In this document: positions 1-8,933 of the stretch, one piece after another
Layout: each line of letters opens with the position of its first letter
Numbering within the stretch: the stretch's first letter is position 1
DNA from: Bog-756 sp963713625
GTDB taxonomy: Bacteria > Actinomycetota > Acidimicrobiia > Acidimicrobiales > RAAP-2
Assembly: GCA_963713625.1 (NCBI GenBank)
Contig: CAVQMN010000011.1
Span: 372,001-436,000, forward strand
Length of the DNA stretch: 64,000 nt
Direction of reading: 5' to 3'
The notes under the pieces: model-generated
The model's database searches: none
The model's input: the letters and a program-made list of their open reading frames with translations, nothing else
What the model was told of the DNA's origin: nothing
Translations under genes and position numbers: made by a program

Positions 1-1
1 G

Positions 2-1573
2 GTCGTCGAGGTCCGGGGTGGCCGGATTCGAGGCGTCCAGCGGGATGGTCACTGGTCCTTCTCCGGCATTCCCTATGCCGGCTCGCCGGCCGGACGGGGC
101 CGGTGGCGGCCGCCGGGCCCGGTCGGGGGCTGGGCGGGTGTGCGCGAGGGTGACCGGTTCGGACCGATCGCCCCACAGCAGCCGGGCTTGATCGAGCTCT
201 CCCTCGGTGGCGAGCCCGACGATCAATCCGAGGACTGCCTCACCCTCAACGTCTGGACGCCGGCGCCCGACGGTGGCCGACGGCCGGTGATGGTCTGGAT
301 CCATGGGGGGTCGTTCGTCTCGGGATCGGGGGCGGGGAGCTTGTACCGAGGTGGCATGTTGTCACGCGAGGGCGACGTGGTGGTAGTCACCATCAATTAC
401 CGGCTCGGCCTTCTCGGGTTCCTGGCCCATCCCGTGCTCGAAGAGGCCGGGCAGACCTGGCTCGACGGCGAGGAGTGGTCAGGGTTCGGCAACTGGGGCC
501 TGGCCGATCAGGTGGCCGCGCTGACCTGGGTGCGCGAGCACATCGCCGACTTCGGGGGTGATCCCGGCAACGTCACCCTTTTCGGGGAGTCCGCCGGCGG
601 GATGAGCGTGTCGGCCCTGCTCGGCGTCCCGGCGGCGAGAGGACTGTTCCACCGGGCCATCGTGGAGAGCGGTCCGCCCTACACCTACAGCGCAGAGCGG
701 GCCTCGGACCGGCTCGAGCAGGTGGCCGCCCATCTGGGTGTGCCCGTGACCCGCGAGGCACTGGAGCAGGTGGCGGTGGCCGACCTGATCCGCGCCGCCA
801 ATGAGGTCGGCATGGACGTGGCTGCCCATGACGACCCCGCCTTGCTGATGATGCCGGTGGTCGACGGCGGCCTCCTGCCCGTGGCCCCGGAAGAGGCGGT
901 GGCCGACGGGTCGGCCTCCCACATTCCGCTGTTGATCGGAACCACCCGCGACGAGTCGGCATTCTTCACCGTCGGGAACACGGCGCTCAGCACCCTGGAC
1001 GACGCCGGCCTGCGACGGTGGATCCGGCGACTCACCCCGGAGGCGGAGGCGGTCGACGGCCTGATCGACGCGGTGCGGACGGCTCGGTCCGGGCGGGGAG
1101 AGGCGGTGCAGCCGAAGGACCTGTGGGTGGCCATTGCCACCGAGTACGTGTTCCGCCTCCCGACCCTCAGACTGGCCGACGCCCACGCCGGGGCCGCGGA
1201 GCCCGGGGTGGGCACCTCCTGCTACCTGTTCACGTGGGAGTCACCGGCATTCGGGGGGATCCTGGGATCGTGTCATGCGTTGGATCTCCCGTTCGTATTC
1301 GGCACGGTCCACAATCCGGCGGTCCAGACGTTTTCGGGTGGAGGCGCGGCCGCCTTCGAGCTCTCGGCCATCATGCGCGGCGCATGGACGTCGTTCGCCC
1401 GCACCGGGTCGCCGGGAGGATGGAGCCAGTGGGACGATCAGCTCCGCCCGACGACGATCCTTGGGCCGTGGCCCGGGGCGGACGGGTTGGAACACCGGGT
1501 GACGCGGCCGAGGGACGAGGAGCTCGAGGCAATGGCGGCGCTGGTCGCCGCCCGCGCCGTCACGGGGACGTAG
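2..1573 (+). CDS. Type-B carboxylesterase, 5' end outside window
   Basis: Serine esterase of the type-B carboxylesterase (alpha/beta hydrolase) family, which hydrolyses carboxylic esters. The frame is open to the left edge. A start could be placed at the GTG at 140, but the codons before it still encode family N-terminal sequence (SGIPYA at 62-79), so the gene begins outside the window. The nucleophile serine sits in GESAGG (serine codon at 590), the acid is probably the Glu of TTRDESAFF, and the base is the His of GSCHALDLPF. The C-terminus is complete, ending VTGT. The stop codon lies inside the tRNA gene that follows: CDS and tRNA overlap by 10 nt. The substrate cannot be told from sequence. 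Confidence 0.93.
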   Translation, partial: VVEVRGGRIRGVQRDGHWSFSGIPYAGSPAGRGRWRPPGPVGGWAGVREGDRFGPIAPQQPGLIELSLGGEPDDQSEDCLTLNVWTPAPDGGRRPVMVWIHGGSFVSGSGAGSLYRGGMLSREGDVVVVTINYRLGLLGFLAHPVLEEAGQTWLDGEEWSGFGNWGLADQVAALTWVREHIADFGGDPGNVTLFGESAGGMSVSALLGVPAARGLFHRAIVESGPPYTYSAERASDRLEQVAAHLGVPVTREALEQVAVADLIRAANEVGMDVAAHDDPALLMMPVVDGGLLPVAPEEAVADGSASHIPLLIGTTRDESAFFTVGNTALSTLDDAGLRRWIRRLTPEAEAVDGLIDAVRTARSGRGEAVQPKDLWVAIATEYVFRLPTLRLADAHAGAAEPGVGTSCYLFTWESPAFGGILGSCHALDLPFVFGTVHNPAVQTFSGGGAAAFELSAIMRGAWTSFARTGSPGGWSQWDDQLRPTTILGPWPGADGLEHRVTRPRDEELEAMAALVAARAVTGT

Positions 1574-1637
1574 CCCAATCGGCAGAGGCAGGGCGCTTAA
1601 ACCGCCTCCAGTGAGGGTTCGACTCCCTCCGTCCCCA
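1564..1637 (+). tRNA. tRNA-like gene, anticodon UAA, short variable loop
   Basis: A 74-nt cloverleaf can be folded by eye. The acceptor stem GGGGACG/CGTCCCC is a perfect 7 bp. The D arm has a 3-bp stem GCC/GGC and the loop CAATCGGCAGA, of the type seen in leucine tRNAs. The anticodon arm is GGGCG-CTTAAAC-CGCCT, giving anticodon UAA, which reads UUA (Leu). The variable loop is only CCAGT, and the T arm is GAGGG-TTCGACT-CCCTC. The discriminator base is A and no CCA is encoded. Bacterial tRNA-Leu normally carries a long variable arm, so the D arm, anticodon and A73 say leucine while the class I variable loop does not. It may be an unusual Leu isoacceptor, a tRNA-like RNA, or a non-functional copy. 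Its 5' end overlaps the esterase stop codon. Confidence 0.8.
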
Positions 1638-1735
1638 CTGTCACCGCCGGTGTCACGACGCCACTCCCTCCAGAAGAGGGGCGTCCGCCCCTGATGGCCG
1701 GCAATGGCCTCAGGCTCATCAATGTCGGATCGCCC

Positions 1736-2455
1736 TCATCCATCGACGTCTTTTTTCGTTGCCGGACCACACAGTGGACACGAATCTGCCGACCCCGTCG
1801 TGTGCTGTCGAACAAAACCGGCCACGTCGCCACTGGTGAGTGCCTCGCGGTGGGTCAGTACTTTTTCGAGAGGCCACCGCCACCACGCCACTTCGCAGAG
1901 CCCCGATCGCGTCTCACTGTCGAAGCGCCATTTCAGATGGTGGGCCGGAACACCGCCGACGATTTCGTAAGGGGCCACGTCACTGGTGACGACGGCTCCT
2001 GCCGCCACGACCGCGCCATCTCCCACCGTGACACCGCTGAGGACGATGACTTCACGCGCCATCCACACGTCATTGCCGATGACGATCGGTCCATTCGACG
2101 CGCTGGCGTCCTCCTCATCCTTGAATTCGATGCCGCTCAGCCCCGGGATACCATCCCGGCCGGCCTGCCCGAAGAGAAACGTGGTGACCCGGTCGGTGGC
2201 ATGGATGCCACCCGGTATCACCTGCACGGTCTCGTTGATCGAGCAGTATCGCCCGATTCTGACGGGAGGGTCCTGCTGAGAATGATGGATGAGCCGGACC
2301 GGAGCGCTCGTCGGTTGTTCTTTGACGACGTAAGGAGGGCCCGCGTCGAACCAGACGACGTGGCCGAGGGCCCATCCCCTGGTGGCCTTGCGGAGCCGCC
2401 TTTCGAGTCGGCGCCCAAATCGCGAATCAAGCATTCGACCCATGGAGACCTCCAA
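1736..2455 (-). CDS. Hexapeptide-repeat acetyltransferase, CatB/Vat-like
   Basis: A 239-aa left-handed beta-helix acyltransferase of the CatB/Vat (xenobiotic/sugar O-acetyltransferase) type, transferring acetyl from acetyl-CoA. The helix is visible in VRIGRYCSI followed by IVIGNDVWMAREVIVLSGV and VTVGDGAVVAAGAVVTSDV. The GGIHATDR motif carries the likely catalytic histidine, and the closing YEIVGGVPAHHLKWRF is typical of the family. The basic first 25 residues are not part of the helix. An internal ATG five codons in (MGRML) is an alternative start. It lies 200 nt downstream of the large HAD-like gene on the same strand. Together they look like surface-glycan tailoring functions rather than drug resistance, but the substrate is unknown. 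Confidence 0.85.
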   Translation of the reverse strand: MEVSMGRMLDSRFGRRLERRLRKATRGWALGHVVWFDAGPPYVVKEQPTSAPVRLIHHSQQDPPVRIGRYCSINETVQVIPGGIHATDRVTTFLFGQAGRDGIPGLSGIEFKDEEDASASNGPIVIGNDVWMAREVIVLSGVTVGDGAVVAAGAVVTSDVAPYEIVGGVPAHHLKWRFDSETRSGLCEVAWWRWPLEKVLTHREALTSGDVAGFVRQHTTGSADSCPLCGPATKKDVDG

Positions 2456-2657
2456 ACCGATTCTCTTTCATGAAGGAATCCATGAACGTAGTCCGCTGGC
2501 AGCGGACCGCGGGCCAGTGATCGCGTTGCCGACTGACGGCGCACGCCGCCCGATGACCTCAGAAGCCGCCTTTCCTACCCGGCGAGGTCATATCGCCACT
2601 GTGCGTCAGCCCTTCACCGGCCGTCGATGGTCGGAAGGCGATGCCGCGACCCGCCGT

Positions 2658-4694
2658 TCAGCGACGGGGTCTTTCGGCGGAAAGCCGGTGGTTCACCTGC
2701 CCGAGCAGTCCCAACCCTCTGAACGGGAGCCCATCGCGGATTTTCCGATAGACGCGCCGCGAGCTTCGGTAGAACCGCTCAGCGCCCAGAGGGGTGACGA
2801 TCAGCATCGAGTCAGCTGCCAGCCACGGTCCCAAGCGGACTGCCTCGCGTTCGTTCCGCGGGTCTTTCAGGTACTTGCGAATAGCGTCCCGGCCCGGCAG
2901 GGAGGCGAGGGCGACCACCCGTCCGCTGTCGGTCTCGAACGGAAACGAACCCCAGGCCCGCGCTTCTTGGCCGCTCGGGTCGTTCCACAGTGCTCCGATG
3001 TTCTGCCGGAGCGGGAATTTGACGGCTCCCAATGCCGCGGTATCCACAACCTCTTCGGCCAGCCTCAGATTTTCGCAAGCCGCTTCGACGAACCGGGCAA
3101 CGGCGTTCTGGTAGTGGACGAGTCCCCAACGGAGGGCGATCTCATTGGTGGCCGCCTCGAGAATGGGTCGGTACACACCCCCGGCCTCCTCATAGCCCAG
3201 CGTCGAGCCCTCGGCTCCGGAACAGAACGTCTCGAGAAGGTGCACCAGGCTGGTGAGGTCGGGGAGGTCGACGCCCCGGGCGTCCACCAGATAGGCGCGG
3301 CTTCCTCCGGGTGCGGCGACCGATCCCGCCCCGACGAGACCGCCTGCGAAGTAACAGCGGACGCTGACTCCCTCGGTCTCGGCCACCGTGACCAACGCCC
3401 CCGAGGCCTTGCCCAGCCACCCGATGTCGACAACCCCCACCGACACATCGGAAAGCAGTCCTTCCTGTCGAAGGTACTGCGTGGTGTTCCGATAGGCGGA
3501 GGCCGAGTGCTCCCGCCACAGGGACTGAAGAAGTGATGACTGCACCAGCTCGGCGGTGACGGCGTCCGAGGACTCCCCGAGGTGGTCATCTGGGACCCGG
3601 TCCGCGGGAAGAACGGCGGCCGCCACGCGCTCCAGTTCGTCTTCGTGCAGCTGAAAGGGACGGAGCAGGGTGCGCAGCGAGTCACCGGGTCCGGCGCGCA
3701 GCAGGATGTCCGTTGCCCGCTCCCAGCTCCCGATCGAGCTCGAGGCCAGGTGCCATGCCAATCGACTCCCGTAGAGATACCGGCACTCGACGGCGGGCGC
3801 GATGCCCAGTTGCTCCTGGATGATGAGCGCGGCCCGCAGGAGTATCTCGCCGTCGCGCGCCACGAAAAAGAGCCTGCGGATACCGTCGGCTTCGGCGCTC
3901 CTCAGCGCCCAGGCGGCGCAGGCAAAGATGGTGGGACCGGCGACACTGCATTCGACGGAGAGCAAACCAGGATCGACGACGTCCGAGAGCTCGAGGCGAC
4001 ACCGACGACTGGCCGCGGCCAGACACGAACCGAGGAGGCCGCTGGCTCGTGACGAAGGACTGTCGAGAGCCCGTTCGTAGCGGTTGTAGTTCGCTTCAGG
4101 CACATGCACGAACCCCACCCCTGACCGCGCACTCCCGCCACCGTCGACGCGAACGTCATTGCCGATATGGCGGATGTCCCGGGGCTTCACCCCCGTCCGA
4201 TCGGCCATGCTTCGGAACAGCGATCCGCTGAGCTTTCGCAGCCCCTCGTCTCCGGAGGTCGTGACCTCGCCGTCCGGGTAGCCCTGCGACCGGAGCATGC
4301 CGGCAATCAGCGAAGCCGGGAGCACGCTGTCCGACAGGTACCAGAGGCGGTCCGGGTCGGCCCCGCCCACCAGTTCGGCGGCTCGGGGGTTGGCCCGGGC
4401 CACGTCGAACTCGACCCCGCATTCGACATCGGCGGCCATGGCGCAGGACTCAGCGGTCCATCCGAGCGAATTTCCGAGCTCGCGGTAGACCTCGGCCAGC
4501 GAGACATCCTCTTTCTCACTGGCTCGACGCACCGTGTCTTCTGCCAGACCCCGTAACTCGGCAAAGGCGAGATCACCGGGAACATCGTTTCCTTGTTCCC
4601 GCAGGCGCCGACACACCAGCTGCCACACTCCCTCCTGCTGGCCGACGTCCCTGATGAGGCAGGTTTCGAACACGTCGAGTGACAAGACGTTCAC
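2658..4694 (-). CDS. Large HAD-like protein, polysaccharide-locus type
   Basis: A 678-aa protein starting with a HAD-superfamily motif I, LSLDVFET, in which D7 would be the nucleophile and the +2 position is Phe, as in the dehalogenase-like branch rather than the DxD phosphatases. A helical cap-like region follows, then a second HAD-like half around RHIGNDVRVDGGGSARSGVG. The C-terminal 450 residues show no family that I recognise; they contain LFFVARDGEILLRAA and VGVVDIGWLGKASGALV, which read like a second fold. HAD proteins of this long type occur in capsule and O-antigen gene clusters. The start ATG at 4694 places the motif at the extreme N-terminus, as expected. The acetyltransferase gene follows on the same strand. 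Confidence 0.82.
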   Translation of the reverse strand: MNVLSLDVFETCLIRDVGQQEGVWQLVCRRLREQGNDVPGDLAFAELRGLAEDTVRRASEKEDVSLAEVYRELGNSLGWTAESCAMAADVECGVEFDVARANPRAAELVGGADPDRLWYLSDSVLPASLIAGMLRSQGYPDGEVTTSGDEGLRKLSGSLFRSMADRTGVKPRDIRHIGNDVRVDGGGSARSGVGFVHVPEANYNRYERALDSPSSRASGLLGSCLAAASRRCRLELSDVVDPGLLSVECSVAGPTIFACAAWALRSAEADGIRRLFFVARDGEILLRAALIIQEQLGIAPAVECRYLYGSRLAWHLASSSIGSWERATDILLRAGPGDSLRTLLRPFQLHEDELERVAAAVLPADRVPDDHLGESSDAVTAELVQSSLLQSLWREHSASAYRNTTQYLRQEGLLSDVSVGVVDIGWLGKASGALVTVAETEGVSVRCYFAGGLVGAGSVAAPGGSRAYLVDARGVDLPDLTSLVHLLETFCSGAEGSTLGYEEAGGVYRPILEAATNEIALRWGLVHYQNAVARFVEAACENLRLAEEVVDTAALGAVKFPLRQNIGALWNDPSGQEARAWGSFPFETDSGRVVALASLPGRDAIRKYLKDPRNEREAVRLGPWLAADSMLIVTPLGAERFYRSSRRVYRKIRDGLPFRGLGLLGQVNHRLSAERPRR

Positions 4695-5009
4695 TGAGAT
4701 TGAACCTCGCTGTGTAGACGTGGACAGGCAGTGCTGCGTTCCGAGGGATTTCCGCTGAACGGCGCAGGTGGTCGTGACCGGAACCTTCGGACTCCCCCGG
4801 ACCGAGGACCGGTGTGGCCGGCACGAAGGACTTTACCGCCCCGGCGGCCTCCGATCGGCCGGTAGGGGAGTCGGTATCGGCGGAGGCGGGTGAGGACACC
4901 GGGCGGATGGCACGCAGCCGTTTCGCTCGGTACTGTCTGGCTCGGAGTGGTGCCCCGCCGGTACCGCTCGTCGTCTTCGCCGGGTCCCGGTGAGAGAGAG
5001 GTGGCCCCG
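4695..5009. other. Divergent intergenic region
   Basis: These 315 bases separate the HAD-like gene (minus strand) from the DinB gene (plus strand). No supported small gene, RNA or repeat is visible. It must hold promoters in both directions, but I cannot mark convincing -35/-10 pairs. Confidence 0.5.
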
Positions 5010-5528
5010 GTGGTCGAAGAGCTCAAGGACCCCCGCCGGATTGAGCCCTCGTTCGTCTCGGGTGAGCGTGAGATGCTCGAGGGCTGGCTCGAGTTCCACC
5101 GCATCACCTTGTTGATGAAGTGCGAGGGGCTCGACGATGCGTCCCGAAAGTCGAGGCCGGTCCCCACCTCCAACCTCTCCCTGCACGGCTTGGTCCGCCA
5201 TATGGCCGAGGTCGAACGGAATTGGTTCCAGCGCGTGCTCCTCGAAGACACGGGCAGTCTGCCGATCTGGTTCGATGCTGCGGTCGAAGACAGTGAGCTG
5301 GTTCCACTCGACGGTGCCGACTGGGAGGCCGACCTCGGCCGGTGGGGAGCGGAATGTGATGCCAGCCGGGCGGTCGCTGCCGCCCGTGGGCTGGACGATA
5401 CGGGAACCCGGCGCGGCCGACCCTGCTCGTTGCGATGGATCTACGTCCATATGATCGAGGAGTATGCCCGCCACAACGGCCACGCTGATCTGATCCGCGA
5501 GATGATCGACGGCAGTGTCGGCGACTAA
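5010..5528 (+). CDS. DinB-fold (DUF664) protein
   Basis: A 172-aa DinB/DUF664 protein, a four-helix-bundle metal-binding family that in actinobacteria often uses mycothiol. The helices carry the expected histidines: LSLHGLVRHMAEVERNW and, near the C-terminus, MIEEYARHNGHADLIREM. The last His-Asp segment (HNGHADLIRE) is the family signature. I start it at GTG 5010 because a GAGAGG Shine-Dalgarno-like sequence lies about 8 nt upstream; the frame is open further upstream, but that part is low-complexity and not conserved-looking. The arylsulfatase gene begins 21 nt downstream, so the two are probably co-transcribed. The substrate is unknown. Confidence 0.9.
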   Translation: MVEELKDPRRIEPSFVSGEREMLEGWLEFHRITLLMKCEGLDDASRKSRPVPTSNLSLHGLVRHMAEVERNWFQRVLLEDTGSLPIWFDAAVEDSELVPLDGADWEADLGRWGAECDASRAVAAARGLDDTGTRRGRPCSLRWIYVHMIEEYARHNGHADLIREMIDGSVGD

Positions 5529-5549
5529 GAGGTGACGGAAGGGACGGCC

Positions 5550-7085
5550 ATGGCCCATGATCCGGTGGTGGCGGAAGCCACCCGGCTGCGCGACAGCCTC
5601 GAACCGCGATTTGTGCTCGACGACCAGGAGCGGCGGGCCGACGCCGCGCTGACCCGGTTTCGCGGGTCGGACGGGAGACGGCCCAATATCTTGATGATCC
5701 TCTTCGATGATGTCGGCTGGGGCGACTTCGGCTGCTACGGCGGTGGGGTGGCGGTCGGTGCTCCCACCCCCAATATCGACAAGCTGGCCCGACGGGGGAC
5801 GCTCCTCACCTCGTGCTACTCGGAGCCGTCGTGCACGCCCTCGCGTGCGTCGGTGATGACCGGCCGGCTTCCCATGCGTCACGGGCTGCTCCGACCGCCC
5901 ATGTACGGCCAGCCCGGTGGGCTCGACGGTGAGGTGACCGTGGCCCAGCTGTTGTCGGCTGCCGGTTACGTGACCCAGGCGGTGGGGAAGTGGCACATGG
6001 GGGAGAACGTGGAATCGCAGCCCCAGCACGTCGGGTTCGACGACTTCTTCGGTTTTCTGTCGGTCTCCGACATGTACACCGAATGGCGGGATCCGAACTT
6101 CTTCCCCGAGATCGTGTATAGCGAAGAGCGGACCACATGGGTGGAGAACCTCCCCTTCAACAAGTGCTTCGTCCATGCCAGCCGGGGTGGCGAGGCCGAA
6201 AATGTCGAAGAGGTGACGGTGCCCGTTCTCTCCCTGCTGGACGACAAGTGGGCCGGCTACTCGCTCGAGTTCATCAGACGGATGGCAGAACCTGAATCGG
6301 GCCAAAGGAAGCCCTGGTTCCTCTACCACTGCACACGGGGTGCCCATTTCGACAATTACCCCCACGAACGGTTCCTCGGGTCATCTCCGGCCAAGCATCC
6401 CTACAAGGACACCATCATCGAACTCGACGACATCGTCGGCCGACTGGTCGGCGAGCTCGAGGCCACCGGGCAGATGGATGACACCTTGATCTTCATCTCC
6501 TCGGACAACGGGCCGGAGATGGAGACATGGCCCGATGCCGCCTACTCGCCGTTCCGGAGTGCCAAAGGCTCGACCTGGGAAGGTGGACAACGGGTGCCCG
6601 CCATCGTGGCCTGGCCCGGGATGATCGCCGCCGATCGGGCCACAGACGGCCTGTTCTCACAGATGGACCTGTTCAATACCTTCCTGGCCCTGGCCGGCGC
6701 GTCCGCATCGGTGCCCGAGGACCGCTACATCGACGGGATCGACCAGACCTCGTTCCTCCTGGATCCGGAAGGGGCATCGAACCGCAAATACCTCTACTAC
6801 TGGCTGACCAATGTGTTCTCCGCCCTTCGGGTGGGTGAATGGAAGTTCATGGTGGCCTCGACCTCGGACGACGATCGGGACTGCCTCAATCTGGGCGGTT
6901 TCACCGGGGTGACCCAGAAGTACTCCCACGGTCGCCTCTACAACCTCTACCTCGATCCCAAGGAGAGCCGCAGTTACATGATCCGAAAGCTGGCGTACAT
7001 CGACAGCTTCACCAGCGGGATCGCCAAGCACTTCTCGACCTTCGGGAAGTACCCGCCCAAACACCCCATCGCGGCGATGAGCTGA
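5550..7085 (+). CDS. Arylsulfatase (type I sulfatase)
   Basis: A 511-aa type I sulfatase that hydrolyses sulfate esters. Metal-binding aspartates lie in ILFDDVGWGDFG (residues 50-61). The CTPSR motif (Cys95) is the site that formylglycine-generating enzyme converts to the catalytic formylglycine. Further family motifs are GKWHMGEN, YHCTRGAHFDNYP and FISSDNGPE, which supply the remaining metal and sulfate ligands. No signal peptide is visible, so it is probably cytoplasmic. I prefer ATG 5550, which has GGAAGGGA about 7 nt upstream, over the in-frame GTG 5532, which lacks spacing to a ribosome site. It sits directly after the DinB gene. The sulfated substrate is unknown. Confidence 0.95.
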   Translation: MAHDPVVAEATRLRDSLEPRFVLDDQERRADAALTRFRGSDGRRPNILMILFDDVGWGDFGCYGGGVAVGAPTPNIDKLARRGTLLTSCYSEPSCTPSRASVMTGRLPMRHGLLRPPMYGQPGGLDGEVTVAQLLSAAGYVTQAVGKWHMGENVESQPQHVGFDDFFGFLSVSDMYTEWRDPNFFPEIVYSEERTTWVENLPFNKCFVHASRGGEAENVEEVTVPVLSLLDDKWAGYSLEFIRRMAEPESGQRKPWFLYHCTRGAHFDNYPHERFLGSSPAKHPYKDTIIELDDIVGRLVGELEATGQMDDTLIFISSDNGPEMETWPDAAYSPFRSAKGSTWEGGQRVPAIVAWPGMIAADRATDGLFSQMDLFNTFLALAGASASVPEDRYIDGIDQTSFLLDPEGASNRKYLYYWLTNVFSALRVGEWKFMVASTSDDDRDCLNLGGFTGVTQKYSHGRLYNLYLDPKESRSYMIRKLAYIDSFTSGIAKHFSTFGKYPPKHPIAAMS

Positions 7086-7144
7086 GTGTTCGGCTCCGGG
7101 CGCGCCGTCGACCGTGGAGTGAGGTGCCCGACCGGTGCCGTGAA

Positions 7145-8209
7145 GTGAGGTGTCCGACCTTTAGGCGGCATCCGACCGGTCGGGGGCTCCTCGTCCGGGT
7201 CCGCTGGGGTCTGATGGTCCTCCCCGTGATCCTGGCCGCCTGCGGCGGGGGGGTGACGACCCCACCCACGACGTCGGCGTCGACGGCTGTCACTGCGGCC
7301 GGCGGGTCGTCGGGTTCTTCGACTCCGAAGCCGGCCAGCCGCGGATGCGGGGTCGCCGGTGCCCCTGGAACCGTCACTCTGACTCCCACCATCGGAGGGA
7401 GGGCCCGGGTGGCCATCGTCCACATTCCGTCGGGCTATCAGGATGCCAGACCGGTGCCCTTGGTCCTCAACATGCACGGGAGCCAGTCGACCGCCCTCGC
7501 CCAGGAGGCATTCACCGGCATGGACGCCACGTCCGATGCCGATGGTTTCATCGTGGTCTACCCACAAGGTGCCATCCCTGCGGGCAGCGGCTTCGAGTGG
7601 AACGTCCCCGGTCAACCCTTGTTCGGTGGGGCCGCGGTCCCGGCCGGGGCGGCCGATGACGTGTCCTTCCTCGAGCAGTTGGTCACCCTGCTGGAGCAGA
7701 GGTACTGCGTGGCTGAGAACCGCGTCTACGCCACCGGCTTTTCGGGTGGCGCCCGCATGGCCAGCCAACTCGGATGCGACGCGTCCACGGTGTTCGCGGC
7801 GGTGGCCCCGGTCAGCGGCCTCCGGTATCCCAGCCCGTGCCCGTCCATGCGGGCCGTACCGGTGATCTCGTTCCACGGCACGGCTGATCCGGTGGATCCC
7901 TTTTCCGGGCACGGGCAGGCCTACTGGACCTACAGCGTTCCGGTGGCCGCACAGCGGTGGGGTGCCCACAACGGGTGTGCGCCGCGGCCGGTGGTGTCGG
8001 TCCCGGACCCGGGGGTGACACTGACCGCCTATGCCAACTGCGCAGGAGGCTCGGCCGTCGAGCTCTACGCCATCAGCGGTGAGGGCCACGAATGGCCCGG
8101 GGGCCCCCACCTCCCGAAATCGGTCACCCGCGGACTCGGACCGCAGAGCATGGCGATCAGTGCCAACTCGACCATGTGGGCCTTTTTCATCGCCCATCCG
8201 CTCTCCTGA
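7145..8209 (+). CDS. LpqC-like esterase lipoprotein
   Basis: An exported alpha/beta hydrolase of the LpqC / polyhydroxybutyrate depolymerase / feruloyl esterase group. The start at GTG 7145 gives an Arg-rich n-region, a short hydrophobic stretch (GLMVLPVILAAC) and a lipobox cysteine, so the mature protein would be lipid-anchored; ATG 7214 is an alternative without the basic region. A Thr/Ser-rich linker follows. The catalytic serine is in GFSGGA, with the acid in HGTADPVDPF and the base in GEGHEWPGG. The oxyanion region is LVLNMHGSQS. Cysteine pairs around CGV, RYCV and LGCD suggest disulfides outside the cell. A strong hairpin follows the stop codon. Confidence 0.88.
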   Translation: MRCPTFRRHPTGRGLLVRVRWGLMVLPVILAACGGGVTTPPTTSASTAVTAAGGSSGSSTPKPASRGCGVAGAPGTVTLTPTIGGRARVAIVHIPSGYQDARPVPLVLNMHGSQSTALAQEAFTGMDATSDADGFIVVYPQGAIPAGSGFEWNVPGQPLFGGAAVPAGAADDVSFLEQLVTLLEQRYCVAENRVYATGFSGGARMASQLGCDASTVFAAVAPVSGLRYPSPCPSMRAVPVISFHGTADPVDPFSGHGQAYWTYSVPVAAQRWGAHNGCAPRPVVSVPDPGVTLTAYANCAGGSAVELYAISGEGHEWPGGPHLPKSVTRGLGPQSMAISANSTMWAFFIAHPLS

Positions 8210-8235
8210 CCTGGGTATCCGACCCCTTGGCCGCG

Positions 8236-8277
8236 GCAGGTCCGTCGCCGGCCCAGGTCTCGTGGCGACGGACCTGC
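8236..8277 (+). terminator. Hairpin after the LpqC-like gene
   Basis: A perfect 14-bp inverted repeat, GCAGGTCCGTCGCC at 8236-8249 and its complement at 8264-8277, encloses a 14-nt loop, 26 nt after the esterase stop codon. There is no T-tract, as is common in high-GC actinobacteria, so termination is inferred from position and stem strength. Confidence 0.65.
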
Positions 8278-8342
8278 GGCCGGGGGGCGAATGGCCCAGG
8301 TCATGGCAGGAGCGTGGCCCGGCGAGGGTTAGAGTTTGTGGC

Positions 8343-8933
8343 GTGGAGTTGAGTACGGGCCAGCTGATCCTCGGGGCGGTGCTCGGGATCGTGTGGGCGG
8401 TGCTGGGCTACCGCCTCTCCGAAAACGACCGGAGGGTGCTGGGCCGGACCCCCTGGGGACTGCCGTCCGCACTCTGGGCCTTCTTCTGGTTCCTGTTCCT
8501 ACCCTTGGGCCTGATCCTCTATCTCATCGCCCACTCGACCGGGGTGCGCCAGGCCCAGCAGCACCCGCCGCTACCCGGGGCATCGATAGCCGCCCCGCCG
8601 CCGTCGGCAACGCCGGTCAGCGCCTCCGACATGTTCCCTGCGTATCCCCGGCCGGCGAACTCACAACCGGCGCGGCCGGAGCCGCAACCAACCCCGGTCG
8701 CCCAGCCCGCCGCCCAGCCGTCGCCGGCCGCCCAGCCGACGGCCGGTGCCGAGACCGGTGCCCAGGGTGGCGGCCCGTCCAGTGGGCCGCATTCGCCGCC
8801 GGCCTGGCATCCCGATCCGAGCGGGAGATTCCACTTCCGTTGGTGGGACGGGCAGCAGTGGACATCACAGGTCTCGACCGATGGACACCATCTCATCGAC
8901 ACCAACCCCGATCAACGCATCGGTCCCTACTGA
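8343..8933 (+). CDS. Membrane protein with C-terminal DUF2510
   Basis: A 196-aa protein with an N-terminal membrane region of two helices (residues about 5-22 and 39-63, the latter GLPSALWAFFWFLFLPLGLI), a long Pro/Ala/Gln-rich linker, and a C-terminal DUF2510 motif, PAWHPDPSGRFHFRWWDG followed by QQWTSQV. DUF2510 is a short Trp-rich domain common at the ends of actinobacterial membrane proteins; its role is unknown. The start GTG 8343 directly precedes the membrane segment. The ribosome site is weak, and TTG 8349 is also possible. Confidence 0.85.
   Translation: MELSTGQLILGAVLGIVWAVLGYRLSENDRRVLGRTPWGLPSALWAFFWFLFLPLGLILYLIAHSTGVRQAQQHPPLPGASIAAPPPSATPVSASDMFPAYPRPANSQPARPEPQPTPVAQPAAQPSPAAQPTAGAETGAQGGGPSSGPHSPPAWHPDPSGRFHFRWWDGQQWTSQVSTDGHHLIDTNPDQRIGPY

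Noticed and set aside
140..1573. Full-length esterase gene starting at GTG 140
   Set aside because: Codons from position 2 onward still encode family N-terminal sequence (SGIPYA), so the gene is cut by the window edge.
4833..6365. 510-codon minus-strand frame over the DinB and sulfatase genes
   Set aside because: It is antisense to two genes with clear catalytic motifs and is explained by high GC3.
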